From Deuterostichococcus epilithicus (lineage: Eukaryota; Chlorophyta; Trebouxiophyceae; Prasiolales; Stichococcaceae), in the NCBI GenBank assembly GCA_033439295.1, contig JAVTLE010000008.1, forward strand, positions 2,728,001-2,792,000: a stretch of 64,000 nt of DNA. Reading direction: 5' to 3'. The translations under genes and the position numbers were made by a program. The stretch's first letter is position 1. Every line of letters starts with the position of its first letter. Shown piece after piece: positions 1-12,981 of this stretch. Under the pieces are notes generated by a model, which was given only the letters and a program-made list of their open reading frames with translations, searched no databases and had not been told where the DNA came from.

Positions 1-87
1 TTCGCTGAGGGAGGCCCCATTCTCGTTCGCACTGCAGCCTGCGGCTTTAATCTACCGTTGTAAACTCTCGCTTTGCCTTCTTTCCAG

Positions 88-3000
88 GCGAGCTGACGCG
101 CAGCTGGGACCTGAATGCATTCGGTCCGGTGTACGCGCTGACAGCCGGGCCCTACGGCTCACTGCTGGCGCTGTGCTGGGACAAGGGCAGCCAGTCGGCC
201 ACCATCCTGCATCTGGACACCGCCGGCGACGACGACACTGCAGGTGCGTCATGCAACCTGGCTTGCGATCCTTGAGGCTCACGCCAGCGGCCTGCCTGTG
301 AGCAGTGAGCATGGCATCCGCAGTCAGGCGAACATGGCATCCGCAATCAGGTGGACGCCGCATCTGAGGGCCGGCGAACCAGGCCATACCGGTGCGGCAG
401 AGAACAGCGGCCCCGAACACGGTGCTAATGAAGTCTGTAGAACCCTTTTCGAAATCCTGTCATTCCTGCCCAGTTTGCGGCCGGGATCTGTGAGCTTGGT
501 CACCTCGGATCCCGCCGCCAGGGTGAAGAAACTCACCGCCAGGTTGCAGAAATTCACCTGTACATCTCTGTTTCGGCAGGCTCCGGCGTGCTGGACTCAT
601 GGGAGCTGCCTGGCGTGCACTCGCCGCACGACATCGCGCTGTCGGCAGCGCCGGTGACCGCCACGCTCGGCGGCAGCCGCAGCCTGGCAGTGTACGTGGC
701 CGAGACGGCCAAGGGCCGCGCCTCGCACCTGCACAAGTTCATCATCCATGCGCCAGGTGCGGAGCAGTTCTGGAATATGCGGCTGCCTGTCCAAGGAACC
801 AGCATATGTGCCGCCTGCCTGCTTGATGAACAGCCGGTCGAGGCGTGCTGCGCCTGCCTCTTGCTAGAGGCGCACCAGCTGACGAGGACTGTGTACCGAG
901 GCTCATGCCTGCTGTGAAGTGTGTGTCTCTTGGCAGACCCCCGATGTATAGCCCAAACCCCTCTGCTGCGCAGGCGTGGACGTGGTGCAAGCGCCCAACA
1001 CGCTCTTGTCCGAATTCGACCTACCAGAGCTGGACGAGGTTGGCGGTGCCACATTGGACGAGGAGGCCGCCAGCGGCGCCAGCAAGGCCGCCGCCGACAT
1101 CAAGCGTGCCTCCGCGCAGGTGCTGTCCCTGAGGCCTCCTCCAGTGGTCGTCAGTGCCGGCTGCCCTGTGCCTGGCACTTGGAGGATGTGAAGAGGGAGA
1201 GGGAGCGATGTCTTGCACTATGCCACGGCTGATGCACAACAGCTTGGGCGGAATCGGATCGCTGAAGCAACAGCGCAGACGACGGAAAGGAGCTCCAAGC
1301 AGTCACGGCTGTGCGAGCGGCAGGCGCAGGTGTCTTACGTGCGACCTTGCTATCCTTGCACAGATCGAGCGCGCCGCGGCGCAGCTGCAGCAGATTGCTG
1401 CCAACAAGGAGCTGTCGGCCGCGCAGCGGCAGGCGGCCGCGCAGCTGGCGGCAGAGGCGGCCGGCACGCTGTCGCACGCGGGGGCGTTCGATGACGCAGA
1501 TAATGGGGACCACGAGCACTTTGTCGTGAGCTCGCCAGGTGTGACCTTGCAGCACGAATGGCGGGTTTCGGCCGAAGCAAGTCCCGCTATGCCTGCCGCC
1601 AGCCGCACAGCCGACGCCTGGGTTGTGACCTCTGGCAATTATGCTGTGCAGTACCGACCAGGGAGGGTGCAAAGATTGGACACGAAGTTCACGAAGGAAG
1701 TTGTGCCTGCCGACTTCAGCTCGCGGACCAGCTGCGGTGTTCCCGTCAAGCTCCAATGATGACGCTTCGCCTGCCTGCGCACAGACCACCCGGGGCACAA
1801 GGCCATCGCGGCGGCGGCGCTGTCCAAGGCGGCGGCGGCGGCCGCCGGCGTCGGCAAGACGCTGGGTCTGAAGGCGACGCAGCGCTCCCGCGGCCCGGGG
1901 CACTACCTCATGGTGCTGCTGGCGCCCATTGGCGCGCTGGCGGTGTTTGCGGGCCTGGCGCTGGCGCTGTCGCAGCGGGTGAGCGCGCCGGCGGCGGGGG
2001 CTGCTGCTGGCATGAGCGTCTTTCGCTGCATTGCGGGATGTAATCGTACTGCGGGGCACGAGGCTCGACATGACGAGCCCGGTGTTTCATGCCGCGGCAC
2101 CACCCGACTCGGCCATGGGGAGCGCTGCGAGTGCGTCTGCTGCCTGTGGTTGACGGGTTGACTTTGGGGCATCGCGGACAGCCACACCGGCCTCGGATCC
2201 ATGTTCGACTGACACATCGGCGCTCTGCTGCCCGCAGATCGGAGCGTGGCCGAACGGCACCACGGGCTTTGCGCCACTACCGACACGGGACGACTTCCTG
2301 ACTTCCTCCTCCAGCGGTACCGGCGGCAAGGGCGACCGGCTGGACGACCCCACTGAGGTCCGTCGTGCGGTGTGTTTCCTGCGGAAGTCACATCCTCCCT
2401 CCACCTCCCACCCCTTTCGCTTCCCGCTCCTGACACCCGAGCCCGGCCCTGCGCGTCCCCAAGCAAAATCCGTGCCTGTGTCCGTCCATACCGTTTCCAC
2501 GCTCCTCGCTGATCCCCTCCCCCTGCACTGCCCTACACCCTAAACCCCAACTCCTGCACCGCAGGTGGTGGTATCCAGCCAGGTGGACCTGTCCAAGAGC
2601 GTGCGGCGCACCTCCGCCGCGGCGGCCGACCTGCGGCGTGTGGCGGCCGCTGCGGCGCAGGCGGCAGCGCCCAGCCCGCTGGGCCTGGACGCCTACAACG
2701 ACAGCCTTCGGGCGCGCAGCACCAGCAGCGACTCTGGTGTCTCCGGCCAAGCGCCCAGGAACAGGTGGGTCTCCAGGGTGTAGGGCGGGTGTTTCCCGTC
2801 ATGTGATGACACAACCCCCTGGAACGCCGCTCCTCACGTGCTCTCCCTGCCATCGCTTGTTCGTGAACGAGAAGCGATCGCCACGTGCTGCAGTTCCGTG
2901 CAGCTGTTGCAGCCCGGACGACGACCTGCAACGCGCTCCGCACAGGACTGATCCTTGCAGTGTCTCATCGGGAGCGGTGATTCGGACGCGAGATCCACGG

Positions 3001-4084
3001 CAGGAGTCGCCAGCGAGGCTTGGCTGACTCACGACCCCGGGCTGTTTTCGCAGGGCCGGCGGCGAGCAGGGGGCGACGGGCACGCCGCCGGTGGCGCGGC
3101 CGACGGGCCGCCCTAGCGTGCGGCGCGCCAGCGCCTCGACAGCCAGCGCCCTTTCTGCGGACACGGTGCGTCGGCACCTGGCGACGATTGCTTGCTTATC
3201 GCGTTCTCGGAGAGAAAAGCCGCTGATCAGGCGGTCCATGTGTGTGCGCGTAAGTTGCTGGCCTGCCGGGTCTGCCGGGCCTGCTGTCATGAACAGCAGT
3301 GCCGAGCCGAAGAACGATCGATGTGTGCTGCCCTCCTTCAATGCTTTGTGCACTCCCTTCGACTCTTCTCGCCTCCCTGTGCGCAGGTGCGGCGGCTGAT
3401 GAGCGCGGGGCCGCTGACCCGCAGCTTCAACGGCGTACCCGCCACCGGCGAGGAGGCACCGCCACCGCCGCCGCCGCCACTGCCACAGCAGCAGGCGCCC
3501 GGCGCCGGCGGCAGCCACCACTACCGCTCCGGCAGCGGCGGCAGCAGCGGCGGCGGCGGCGGGGAGGACCTCTATGCCAACTATGGCTTGCAGGGCGTCC
3601 GCGGCAGCCCCACCTCCAGTCCGGTGGGGACCCCGCCGACAGCGCCCCAGCCTATCCAGCGGGTGCGCCGGCCTGGCCGGACAGACGCAACCCGATTTTG
3701 TCATATGCTTATCACCGGCTGCCGGCAGCCTTTTCAGGATCCGGAGGAACCGGACGTGGGCGTTGCGAACCCCGGCAAGGGAGCCTGTTCTGCTCATCAC
3801 CTTCACAGTGCCACGCACTTCCTTTCTGGCGCGGAACGTCTCCTAAGCATCGGCTGTCGCACCACGCTGCGCAGGGAGCAGCTGGCGCCAATGGCGGCGG
3901 CGGCGGCCATGGCGTCGCTCGGGCCAGCTGGTCCGGGAGCTTGTCCGCAATCAGCGAGCTCATAAGCCCGGCGCAGATCAGGTGGGGCATGCAGCAGCAT
4001 AGCGCCCCGCTCAGCAATTCGCCGGCCAAGCCCGGCTCCCGTGCTCCATTCCGTGTTTGCAGAGTGCGTCCATTGTTGTTGTGA
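88..4084 (+). CDS. NHL/PAL-like propeller membrane protein, 3' part (possible peptidylglycine alpha-amidating enzyme)
   Basis: Partial gene; the 5' end lies before the window. Phase-consistent exons: 88-243, 580-756, 974-1119, 1364-1538, 1785-1978, 2238-2357, 2565-2764, 3054-3165, 3387-3662, 3875-4084, giving about 588 C-terminal residues. The first two exons read like NHL/beta-propeller blades (HSPHDIALS, LAVYVAET), as in the lyase domain of peptidylglycine alpha-amidating monooxygenase, an enzyme known in green algae. Exon 4 is Ala/Glu-rich and probably helical. Exon 5 holds one hydrophobic segment (HYLMVLLAPIGALAVFAG) likely to span the membrane. The remainder is a long Ser/Pro/Gly-rich tail with a run of prolines near 3465. 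Lyase, membrane anchor, then cytosolic tail matches the layout of membrane-bound PAM, but the catalytic part is out of view. Another NHL-repeat membrane protein is possible. Confidence 0.55.
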
Positions 4085-5244
4085 ACATCTCACCAGGAGG
4101 CTCTGCAGACCGCGCCTGACTGCCTGATGTCGCATCGGCAAGGCAAACATCCTGATTCAGCGTGACGGCATTGCAGGGAGCTGGCGGCAGGGATTGATCC
4201 CAGCTCCCGGCGCGGGTCCGCAGAGGCGCATGCTGCTTCTGTGCGGCGACAGTCGCCGCTGCAGAAGAAGACCGAATCGCAGCAGGACTAGGGCGCAGCA
4301 GCGCAGCACCCATTTGAGCGGAGGTGAAGGCGGCGAGCGGATGAAGTCTGCCGCTGGTGTGGCTCCAGCTGTCTCGAGATCCACCCCGGGCAGGGTCTCG
4401 GGGCGTGCGTAGTGCAGGCCCACACTGTTTTCGTAGCATGAGTACCTATGCATAGTAGATTTCTGGCGTTACCTGCTGCGGCAGCCGGCAGCCCCTGCGG
4501 CGGCGCCCTATACCCTTCTTTCCTGCAGCGTCAGCAAGCAGCACCACCACATCGTTCCATCTTGCCAAACCGTGCTCGGAGTCATAGGTTTACCGGTGGT
4601 TTTGTGGCAGCATCAGTGCACATTCAGCGTCCGTCGATGGCGTGCGGCACATTCATGGTTTTGTGGCTTTCATGAATATTACCCGAGACCAGTTCATTCA
4701 AGGATGTTTTGACTCGACCCGACCCAATGCGATGAGTTTAAAGAGCTTCCAGCCACTAGACTTCATCATGAGCACTTGTCGTTCCGGGCGTCGCCAGTGC
4801 GTTCAACTGTCTGTCACACATGGACGAGAAACATATCCATTTAATGTCGCCCCCATGCTGTGCAAATTCTGGTCTCCTGGTCGGTTGCTGGGAGGGAAGG
4901 AACTTGTCGTGGCGTGTATGCAATGTCCTCCAACGTTGCTCTGAAAGACTTGTGGTGCCCCTCTGCTTCATAGGCTGACTGCAGCAATTTTGGGATGATA
5001 ACATCTCGTTGAAATTCCTTTTGCAAATCACGGGTCAAATTATTGGCCTGCGGCAGGCGGACTGCATTACGCCAACAAGCCGCAAGACGGATAGAGCAAT
5101 AGATCGGCTAGGGCACCGCAGCACTGATGCTTCGTTCTTGACACCCTACATGTGCCACCACTTGTGCTGCTGTGGCCCGAACATGATGCAGCAGCGCAGC
5201 GGTCTCCATTTAGCTGCCCTGCGCATTAACCAGCCGCGTCACGC
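4085..5244. other. Intergenic, tail-to-tail
   Basis: Separates the 3' ends of the converging propeller-protein gene and GAR1. I see no supported gene, RNA or repeat. Part is presumably 3' UTR of both neighbours. Confidence 0.5.
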
Positions 5245-6858
5245 CTAGTAGCGGCCGCGGCCGCCGCCGCGGAAGCCGCCGCCGCCGCGCCCGCCTCCGC
5301 CTCCGAAGCTGCGTCCGCCACCGCCACCACGGCCGCCGCCGAAGCTGCGACCGCCGCCGCGGCCGCCTCCGATCTCCCCCAGGGGGGCCACGTCCCCTGC
5401 CGCCGCCACGCCCGCCGCGGCCGCCGCCTGCGGGTTGCAGCAGTACTACGCCGTCAGGCATGCGCACAAGCCCCTTACAGCCTTGAGGCGTGACGGGGCG
5501 GGGCGAGAGTCATCTGATTGGAGGAAGGTGTCTGCTGGGTGTGCCGTCAGGAAGCAGGGGCGCTGCGTATCAGGAGCAGAGCTCCGAATGACTTGCTGTC
5601 TTGCTGCAGTGGAAGCAGCACTGTGAGCTCGGGCCAACGTAAGGCCGGGGGTGGCAGGCCCTGGCGGATCTGAGTGTCAATCAAGAGAAAGTGAGAGTCG
5701 CACCGCGCCCGGCGCCGCGGCCGCCGGCGCCCTTCGGCTGCGGCAAGAAGCGCTCCAGAGGCAGCAGCTTCATGGGGTCGATGTAGAACTTGTCGCCCGC
5801 CGCGTAGGAGGTGGCCACGATGCCGTCGCCCATCTTGATGGTGAAGTAGGCGTTGGAGACGCCCCCGAAAATCTCCTCCACCTTGCCCACCTGTGCCAAG
5901 GGGGTACGGATGATGAGAGCGGCATCAGAGGGCCAGCACAGAGGTGCAACGCCATCAACGATGTGAGGCCGCTGAGCCTGGCCGCCGAGATCTGGGCGCT
6001 GCCGTCCGGCTGCTACAGAGCACACTCCTGTAGGGTTTGCAGGGACAGAAAGGAAGGCTAGCGCACATCTGCGGTTCAGCAGGCAGGAAAACTGCGACAT
6101 CCTTGGAGGCCGCCTTTGCAGCCGTGGCACGCTGCCTGACCGACACAAAGTGAGGCGGACATGGGTGTGGCGCAGAGCTGCGGGGTGAAGGCTGGCTGGG
6201 CAGGAATGAGCACGGCGGGGGCGAGAGTGAGGGCCGCGTCTGCATGACGGTCGGCAGGTGGATCGGCGCATTGAAGTGGGCACCTTCTAGGAAGGACAGG
6301 AAGACAAGGAAGAGAAGGCTGGAATGAAAGGGACCCGCCTGCGTGATGTTCTCCAGGTAGATCGGCGCGTTGAAGTACGGCACCTTCTCGTTGGTCAACT
6401 TGCAAACCGCTTCGCCCTCGCAGGGGTGCTGGAAGACACCCGCCACCACGACGCTGGAAGGCGGACCGTAGTCGCCGCGCCCGCCTCCGCGGCCTGCGCC
6501 AGTCAGCCATCCACAGGAGTGTCAGCCGCGGTGGGAGGCAACGACGCGACCGAGCAGACGACAGCCGAGCGCCAGCTCAAAGCGCTTTACGCAGCCTGCT
6601 CAGCTGGCGCACGCATGTTGTGACGGTCTGATGGACGAAGGCAAAGAAAGCAGCAAGCAACCGCTGCATTTGTTGGCGAATGTCCCAGGCATTTGACAAG
6701 GGGCCACTCGGTGCCTCACCGCCGAAGCCTCCGCCGCGACCGCCGCTGCGTCCGCCAAAGCCGCCGCCGCCGCGGCCGCCGCCGCCAAAGCCTCTGCCAC
6801 CGCCACCGAAGCTCCGGCCCCCGCCACCGCCGCGGCCTGCGCCCATGGGCGGCCGCAT
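5245..6858 (-). CDS. GAR1: H/ACA snoRNP subunit GAR1
   Basis: Four exons on the minus strand: 6858-6720, 6493-6339, 5890-5704, 5396-5245, 210 residues. GAR1 binds the Cbf5/dyskerin catalytic subunit of H/ACA snoRNPs, which pseudouridylate rRNA in the nucleolus. The N-terminus is a Gly/Arg/Phe GAR domain starting [11 protein letters not shown]. The core is the conserved Gar1 fold: [51 protein letters not shown]. The C-terminus is a second GAR tail ending RGGGRGRY. Intron 2 needs a GC donor (CAG|GCGGGT at 6338) so that ITQ joins VGKVEE in phase. The last acceptor is ambiguous: the one after 5428 keeps a GAR reading for about 20 codons but then leaves frame, while the one after 5397 keeps frame to the stop. 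Length and domain order are normal for the family. Confidence 0.93.
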
Positions 6859-8069
6859 GCTGGCAGCCGCCTCAGCACCGGCTGCAAAGGGTACGCCTAC
6901 CTCTGCTGCTGCCGCTGCGGCCGCAGCTCAGATGTGTGTGTGCCTACAAGCAAGCATCGGCACACGTGTGAATGTCAGCTGCAGCGATCAACTGTGATAC
7001 CAAGTCAAATTAGTCAATTTTCGACCAGCACAACGGTATACGCTCATGTTCCGTGCCCCCGTCTCAAAGCAAAAGGAAACTTTTGCTGAAAGGCCCAACC
7101 CAGCGGTAGGCGCAGACCATGCAAGATGGTCACAGTGGCCGGTGCCGGCGCCCAAAGGCTCTGCAGAGTCAAGCTGCGAGATCCTGATTCAGCGCGGCAG
7201 AAGGAGGCCGGCTTGCGGCTGCAGGCGTGCCCGACTGCAGCCTTTGGTAGCGCTGGATTAGTGCCCACCTGCACTCCTGCTTCTGAGACCGGCGTTCAAC
7301 CGGCTGATGCTTTGCAGAGGCTCGCTTCTAGTTTCGAAGACCAATGAGGTGCGCTCAATCCTACAGTCGGGCCACGCTGGCTCGGCAGGTGGGGTTGCGA
7401 GTGGAGAACAGGCAGTGGCGGCAGCCACACACCAAGTGGCCGCAGTACGCGCACAGAGGCACAGAGCCCAGTGGGACCAGACACGCAGTAATCGACCTGA
7501 CAACAGCTCTAATGGCAGCGCGCCGCTGATCTGGCGTGCGCAGCAGGCCGGGAAACTGTGCATGTGTTTCGTCTTGCGAGTCCCGATGGTAGGGAAATGC
7601 ATACCTCTGGGGACATGTTGAATCGATAAAATTTGACACAGTCTGCTTGACATGCATCTGGATCGACCTCCCTGAGGGCACTTGCAGTTGGCATGGCCTT
7701 CAAAAGATAGCTGTTGACATGAGCTGAGAAACCTACAAAAACCCCGGCATCAGCCTTGAACGGCCATGTTCAGCGGCCGTGTGCACCTGCCTGAATGCCA
7801 CCTCCTAAAAATTTAAAAAAAATCGCATCAGACAAAGCAAGCGCATGCAGATAGATTTTCAGTGCATGGCAGACGAAATGAACAACAATGTACATTGCGC
7901 ACGTTCGACCAGAAGCTGGTGCACACAAAAGCACTGAGCCACCGCAGCCACGGGAGACCGCCGCCTTGCAGCAAGGCGAACAGTCGTTCGCCTGGCCAGC
8001 TGCCGGAGACAGTCGCCCGCGCTGACGCTGACTTTTTAAATGCGATAATGACTCCGTGACTCCGTGTCT
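6859..8069. other. Intergenic region, no gene seen
   Basis: Lies upstream of GAR1, so it should contain its promoter, and downstream of the secreted Cys-rich gene. Local AT richness around 7800-7830 fits a 3' flank. No coding segment with splice-consistent ends was found. Confidence 0.4.
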
Positions 8070-8889
8070 TCAAACGAGAAAGTTGCTGATGCCGCCGGAG
8101 CGCGGCCGGAAGCCCTTCCACCCGGCGCCCTGCATGTTCCAAGCCACCGAGCCTCCCAGTTGCTCCGTGCAGATCTGCGAACGTCCAAATTGATGGCTGA
8201 GCTCAGCAGGACGGCCGTCCAGACCATGCGCCTTGTCAGACCTTGGCATGTGTGAACGGTGTTGTTCGTGTAGTCTGCTTGGCCGAAAAGTGAGCCTTGC
8301 GCAGGCAAGCCTTGCGTCGCCTCGGTGCTGAGTCTCATGGATGCGGCGCTTCATAGTGGCACGGCGCAAGTTTACGTAGTGCAGCTTTGTCCGGGATGCA
8401 GGCAGCTCTGTGCAAGTTCCCTCCTTCTGACACACGCGCCGAGTGTGAGGTTGGGGACGCTCAGGCAGCAGAGCACAAGCAGGTCTACCTCTTCGGAGCA
8501 GGTGCACCACGACGGATTCTCCTGGCTCGAGGCGCGGGCGATCACATCGCCCAGGGGGTTACGGTTGCCGTGCGGCGACTGATCATTGCCCGGCATGCTG
8601 ATGTGCTCGCAGCAAACGAAGTGGTGGCTACCTGCACATCACGGCCAAGGTTTTAAGACATTCAACCCGTTGCATCAGGAGAGGCCAGCACAGACGCCAT
8701 GCCGTATCACTGCTGCGAGCAGACTATATGCGGCGCACCGTCCGCTGGGAAGCAGTGCTGCGTCAGCGGCGACGACAAGTCGAGCGACCCGCATGGTTGC
8801 GGCGGCTGGGGCTGCGCCGATACGGCGCCCAGCATGCAGGCCGTCGCCAGACACATCAACACGCAGGCGTCATTGTATGGCCGCGCCAT
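8070..8889 (-). CDS. Small secreted cysteine-rich protein, unknown function
   Basis: Three exons with matching phases: 8889-8739, 8631-8489, 8174-8070, giving 132 residues. The start at 8889 is an ATG directly followed by a convincing signal peptide (hydrophobic VLMCLATACMLGAVSA, predicted cut before QPQPP). The mature part has about seven cysteines, including CEH, SWCTCSEE and ICTEQLGG, and ends WKGFRPRSGGISNF. The first intron falls after the Asp of CFPAD, so the spliced product reads CFPAD-GSHHFVCC. The motif string SWCTCSEEICTEQLGG-VAWN looks constrained, but I cannot name a family. Likely exported to the wall or secretory pathway. The gene could be missing further exons at either end. 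Confidence 0.62.
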
Positions 8890-9299
8890 GTGCGCAGCGC
8901 AGTGGTTTGCAGCCGCTGGGCAACTACGATGAAGCGAGGACGAAGTCCCACTGCTGAGACTGGCAACGCACAAAGCTGTAGTCCTGTGTTCTGTTTGCCG
9001 TGCAGGCTCGCGGAAGCTTGCAACGTGGCGAACTGCACGTCGTAAGAGCTCAAGAAACGGCGCAGTGGGGTCCGCCCAAAATCCTGCAAGATGCTGCAGC
9101 TGGCAAAACCAGAAGCTTGCAGTGCTGTAGAGTGCGCAAAGTGTGCCGTGCATCGAACTTTCGGACCTCGAGCATCTCTTGGCCACAGGGCGGCCTCGTA
9201 ACCAGTTGGCAGGGCGGGTTCTTTAGGGGGCTCGTGATGCGGTGATGCAGACCATTAGCATCTGTAGCATCGTGTCAAGCACTACAGTGTCAGGCTCGA

Positions 9300-10762
9300 T
9301 TTGCAGCTTGCTCGCGGCGCCATTTGCAGCCATGCACGGGTGGCGATCTGCCTCCCCTGCCGCCTACTGCTGCAGCTTTCAGCAGGACTGGCTGCGGCTG
9401 CAGCCAGCGCATCGATGTCTTGCAGCCCGACACTGCGGCATCACCACGCTCACCAGGCGCTTGTCCTGCTGCTCACAGGCTTGGCGCACCAGCTGCACCG
9501 CGTCAGGTTGGAGCCGCATTCGATGCACCCTTTGCGGTCACGGCCAGGTGGCAGCCCTGGATATCTGCAGTGATGCATACGTACTCCTTGCAGGCACGCA
9601 TCACAGGTCGCCAGGCGGTGGCCGCACTCAGCGGCGGCACTAGGGGGCGCCCCCAAATGCAGCAACCTTCGCCAAACGGGCAGACATGGAGCAGCAGCGA
9701 CGAGAAGCGCCGCAGGCAGAGGCTCGCAGGAAGGGGATGGTGGCAAAGGCAATGAGGCGGCGCGCCCCGGCTGGGAGCCCGCCTGTGCCGGCTTCCTTGC
9801 TCAGGAGCTCAGCGTCAGCAGCGCACAAGCTGCCGGCTGGCTTGACAAGGCCACCCGCAAGCGCGAGCTGGCGGCTGCCAAGCAGACGACAGGCGATGTA
9901 GCACAGCCGCTAGCGGCCATCAGCAAGCAGAGGTGGAGCAGCTCGTAGATGTGCTGAACCATGACGTGGGAATGGCCCCCGACAGCATGGCCGCGCTGCT
10001 GCAGAAGTGGCCGCGCTTACCTGGCCTGCGATGCAGCCTCGCCACGCAGCGTTGCCTGCTTCCTGCGGCAGGAGCTGCGCCTGTCCACTGCCCAAGCAGC
10101 AGCCCTGCCGCGAGCGTCGCCAGGTGTGCTGGGTGCCGATGTGGCGGTCCTGCGGCGGCGAGGACAGGCGCTGCAGCACAGCCTGGGCCTCACTGACGCC
10201 CAGCTGGCGTGGTTGTTGGTCGACAAACCAGTCCTACTGCATCACGCAACCAGCGGCATTGAGCAGCGGGCGTCAGCTGTGCTAGAGTGGTGTGGTGCGC
10301 GCGGCTGGGCGTCAGAGGACATCACCAAGATGGTGTCGTGACGGCCGCGGATGTTGGGCGTCAGCATCAAAACGTTGGAGACCAACTTGGACCAGCTGAT
10401 GGCGGCATGCAGCCTGACACAGCAGCAAGCGATGCCATGTGCCGCCGCCAGCCGATCCTTCTAACCATGAACATGACGACGCCTGTGAGGCTGCATAAAC
10501 TGGACTTTTCCCAGCAAGCCATCGGGCGGCTGCTGGCGGCCCTTGCACAATCCCCGGCGTACATCAGCCTGTCGCTGCAAAACCGCATCGCGCTGCGCAC
10601 CAACTTCATGCGGACTCGCGGCAGGCGCTCAGTTCGACGTTGAGGTACCTGCGGGATGGGCAGCCCGCATTCTGCAAGGTGTGCCGCTGCACAGAGGCGG
10701 AGTATGAGGAGTGGGTGGCGGCCTAGCGGCAGACGCCAAAGGGGCGGCAGTGGGGCCGCTGA
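9300..10762 (+). pseudogene. Decayed mTERF-like gene copy
   Basis: Recognisable as a relative of the intact mTERF-like genes after 55.7 kb. Segments such as LACDAASPRSVACFLRQELRLS, LGADVAVLRRRGQALQHSLGL and SGIEQRASAVLEWCGARGW follow the same repeat order. An in-frame TGA at 10339-10341 interrupts the gene right after TKMVS. The rest continues in other frames (LETNLDQLMAACSLTQQQA, then ALAQSPAYISLS) and ends with CTEAEYEEWVAA before another stop. The upstream part, about 9300-9580, matches the leader of the relic on the minus strand near 44 kb (VAICLPCRLLLQLSAGLA; LTGLAHQL). Multiple stops and frameshifts make it non-functional. Confidence 0.8.
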
Positions 10763-12676
10763 GTGCGGCAAGGATGTGCGCCTTCATCGAGGCAATGCGG
10801 CGGCATGGACTGATCGCCGGTGCTGCCACTGCACGCCGGGCATCATCGCGCTGAGCTAGGTTGTCTCAGGTACTGGATGCTGCCATACAGGCGGGATCGT
10901 CAGTCGGGGCGCCTGGTGTGCGCCGGCCTGATCGCCAGCGGATCCAGCAGCAGCAGCAGCAGGCGGCAGCTCGGCAGCTGTTTCCTGTGGTGGCGTGCCC
11001 TGCCCATCAGAGTGCCGGTTCAGCTGCTGCACTCATCAGGATAAACGTGTCGCGGAATGTGCACAGTTTACGTGTAGCTGGTTTGTGGGATAGCCGGGTT
11101 GTGGACCAGCTCACAGCACGAGGCAGCTGATGGGGTATATGAAGGCGGAAGAGATCAAGTTGGCGGCACCCTGCAGTGAGTGAGAGCACCTGATTGATGC
11201 GTCGTGTTGCACTTGAACAAAAGCTGTCATGCTGACGGATCATTCCAATGGCTTGTAGCAACATGTTGCGACCATACCTATGTTCTAGAAGCTGTCTTGC
11301 AGCATGCTGCCTATTTGTGGCAGCAACAACGAATTGCCTTCTTTGCGGCTGGGGTGTAGCTCGTCCGGACAGGCCGACTGCCATTAATACATGTGCATAT
11401 CTTATATCTGCTGTCACATCACCACCGCATTCTGCACCGAGCCAATGTGAGCGGCACACGAGACATTGCACAGTGCTGCTAGCTATGGTAAGTGACACGA
11501 GCACCCGGCTGCCATCGACCGCTGGCTGTGACTTCCGTTCGCCTGCCCATGTGCCGCTGCGGCCGAGCGCCCGCCCTTGCCTGGATCAACGCTAACTATG
11601 GTGCTTCCGCTACAGCCCTTCCACCGCCTGCCACTACTGCTTCCGCCGCTGCACCCGCACGACGCGGCCGCGTCGTTTCCAGTAGCGGCTGCCGCTCCAT
11701 TCGACATGTGGCGCCAGAAAGGTGTATGCCGCGCACACTGGCAGCAGCGCGTTGTTGGCCAGGAAACCCGCCCACACCTGCGATTCGCAGCATACATTTT
11801 TTGTGCATAATGCTAATGGCGTGCAGCTTCTGCATCTGAAATGAGCTGCCGATACTGCTGCTGTCTTGTAGGTTGCGTAACAAGGGTACATGATGTTGCG
11901 TCCTCGCGATGTGGTCCTGTGGAGCTGTCTGTTCCCCACCCCTGTTTGCTTGGCAACTTGCAGGTGCGCTCCCGTTGTGCCGCGGCACACCTCCTCAGCT
12001 TGTGCAATTTGCACTTGAGTTGACAGGAAGGCTGCGGCACACCTTCGGCCAGCAGAAGGCGGCGGGCCGAGCCGGCGAGGGGTCGTCAGGGTTTAACGCC
12101 GCCAGCAGCGCCAACACGATGCCTGCAGAGCGCAGAACTCAAGGAAGTGAATGAGCACTTCAACTCCACCGCAGGCAAGGGTCCCGCGGTAGTGCGGAGG
12201 CTTCCGAGCAATGCTGCATATGGCGCGGAACTTTCGCCGGCCCGGCAGTCGCCGCGTGCGCTTGAACAGGGACAACCATGGTCACAGCGCTCGCAGATGC
12301 TTTTCAGAGGAGGCTTTGAATGTTTACAACCTGGTCGAGTCGCTTGAGCATTTGCAAAAACAATGCCCGAGGTGGCACTATGCTCGTTGGTGCGGGTGAG
12401 GCCAACTTTGTGCGGCAAGCAAGCAGACAGTCAGACTTCGGCCGAGTTCAGACCGATAGGCAGGAAACGGAGCGGACGACCGCGCACCCGTCATCCAGCG
12501 CAACGCCGCGGCTGCTGCTGCAAAGGCAACCAGGCATGTTGCCGCAGACAGCGCCGCCGCCGCGGGGCTGCTGCTGCGGCTCCCGCTGACTGCGGCAGCA
12601 CCGAGGGCACCTGAAATGGCAGCGACGACCAAATGCAACCTTGAGGGTCGTGGCCTGGGGACGGTTGACATGAACA
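10763..12676. other. Gene-poor region between mTERF relic and glucosyltransferase
   Basis: About 1.9 kb without a supportable gene. Open stretches are short, lack splice-consistent partners and have no recognisable motifs. The first 100 bases are the 3' flank of the mTERF relic. Confidence 0.4.
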
Positions 12677-12732
12677 ACTGACAGCAGCCTGACGGCAGCC
12701 TGACGGCAGCCTGACGGCAGCCTGACGGCAGC
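12677..12732. repeat. Short tandem repeat, unit about 11 bp (GCCTGACGGCA)
   Basis: Four to five near-perfect copies of GCCTGACGGCA in a row, just past the 3' end of the ceramide glucosyltransferase gene. It has no coding role that I can see. Confidence 0.85.
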
Positions 12733-12846
12733 TGCTGGCCGGGCTTGCCTCGAATGCCCCGGAGCCCATGATGCATGGCTCCGAGCGCCCAGCAGTCTGC
12801 ACAGGGTGTAGCCTCCAGGGCCAAGCTCCCGCCGTCACCAGGCGTC

Positions 12847-12950
12847 TCAGTTCCAACGGCTCCGACTTTCCGCAGGACGAGGCCAGCCACAGCCTGCAGC
12901 AGTACGGCCGGCTCCCAGAACCCGTGAACCAGAATCTCACCTGGAGCTCT

Positions 12951-12981
<31 letters not shown>

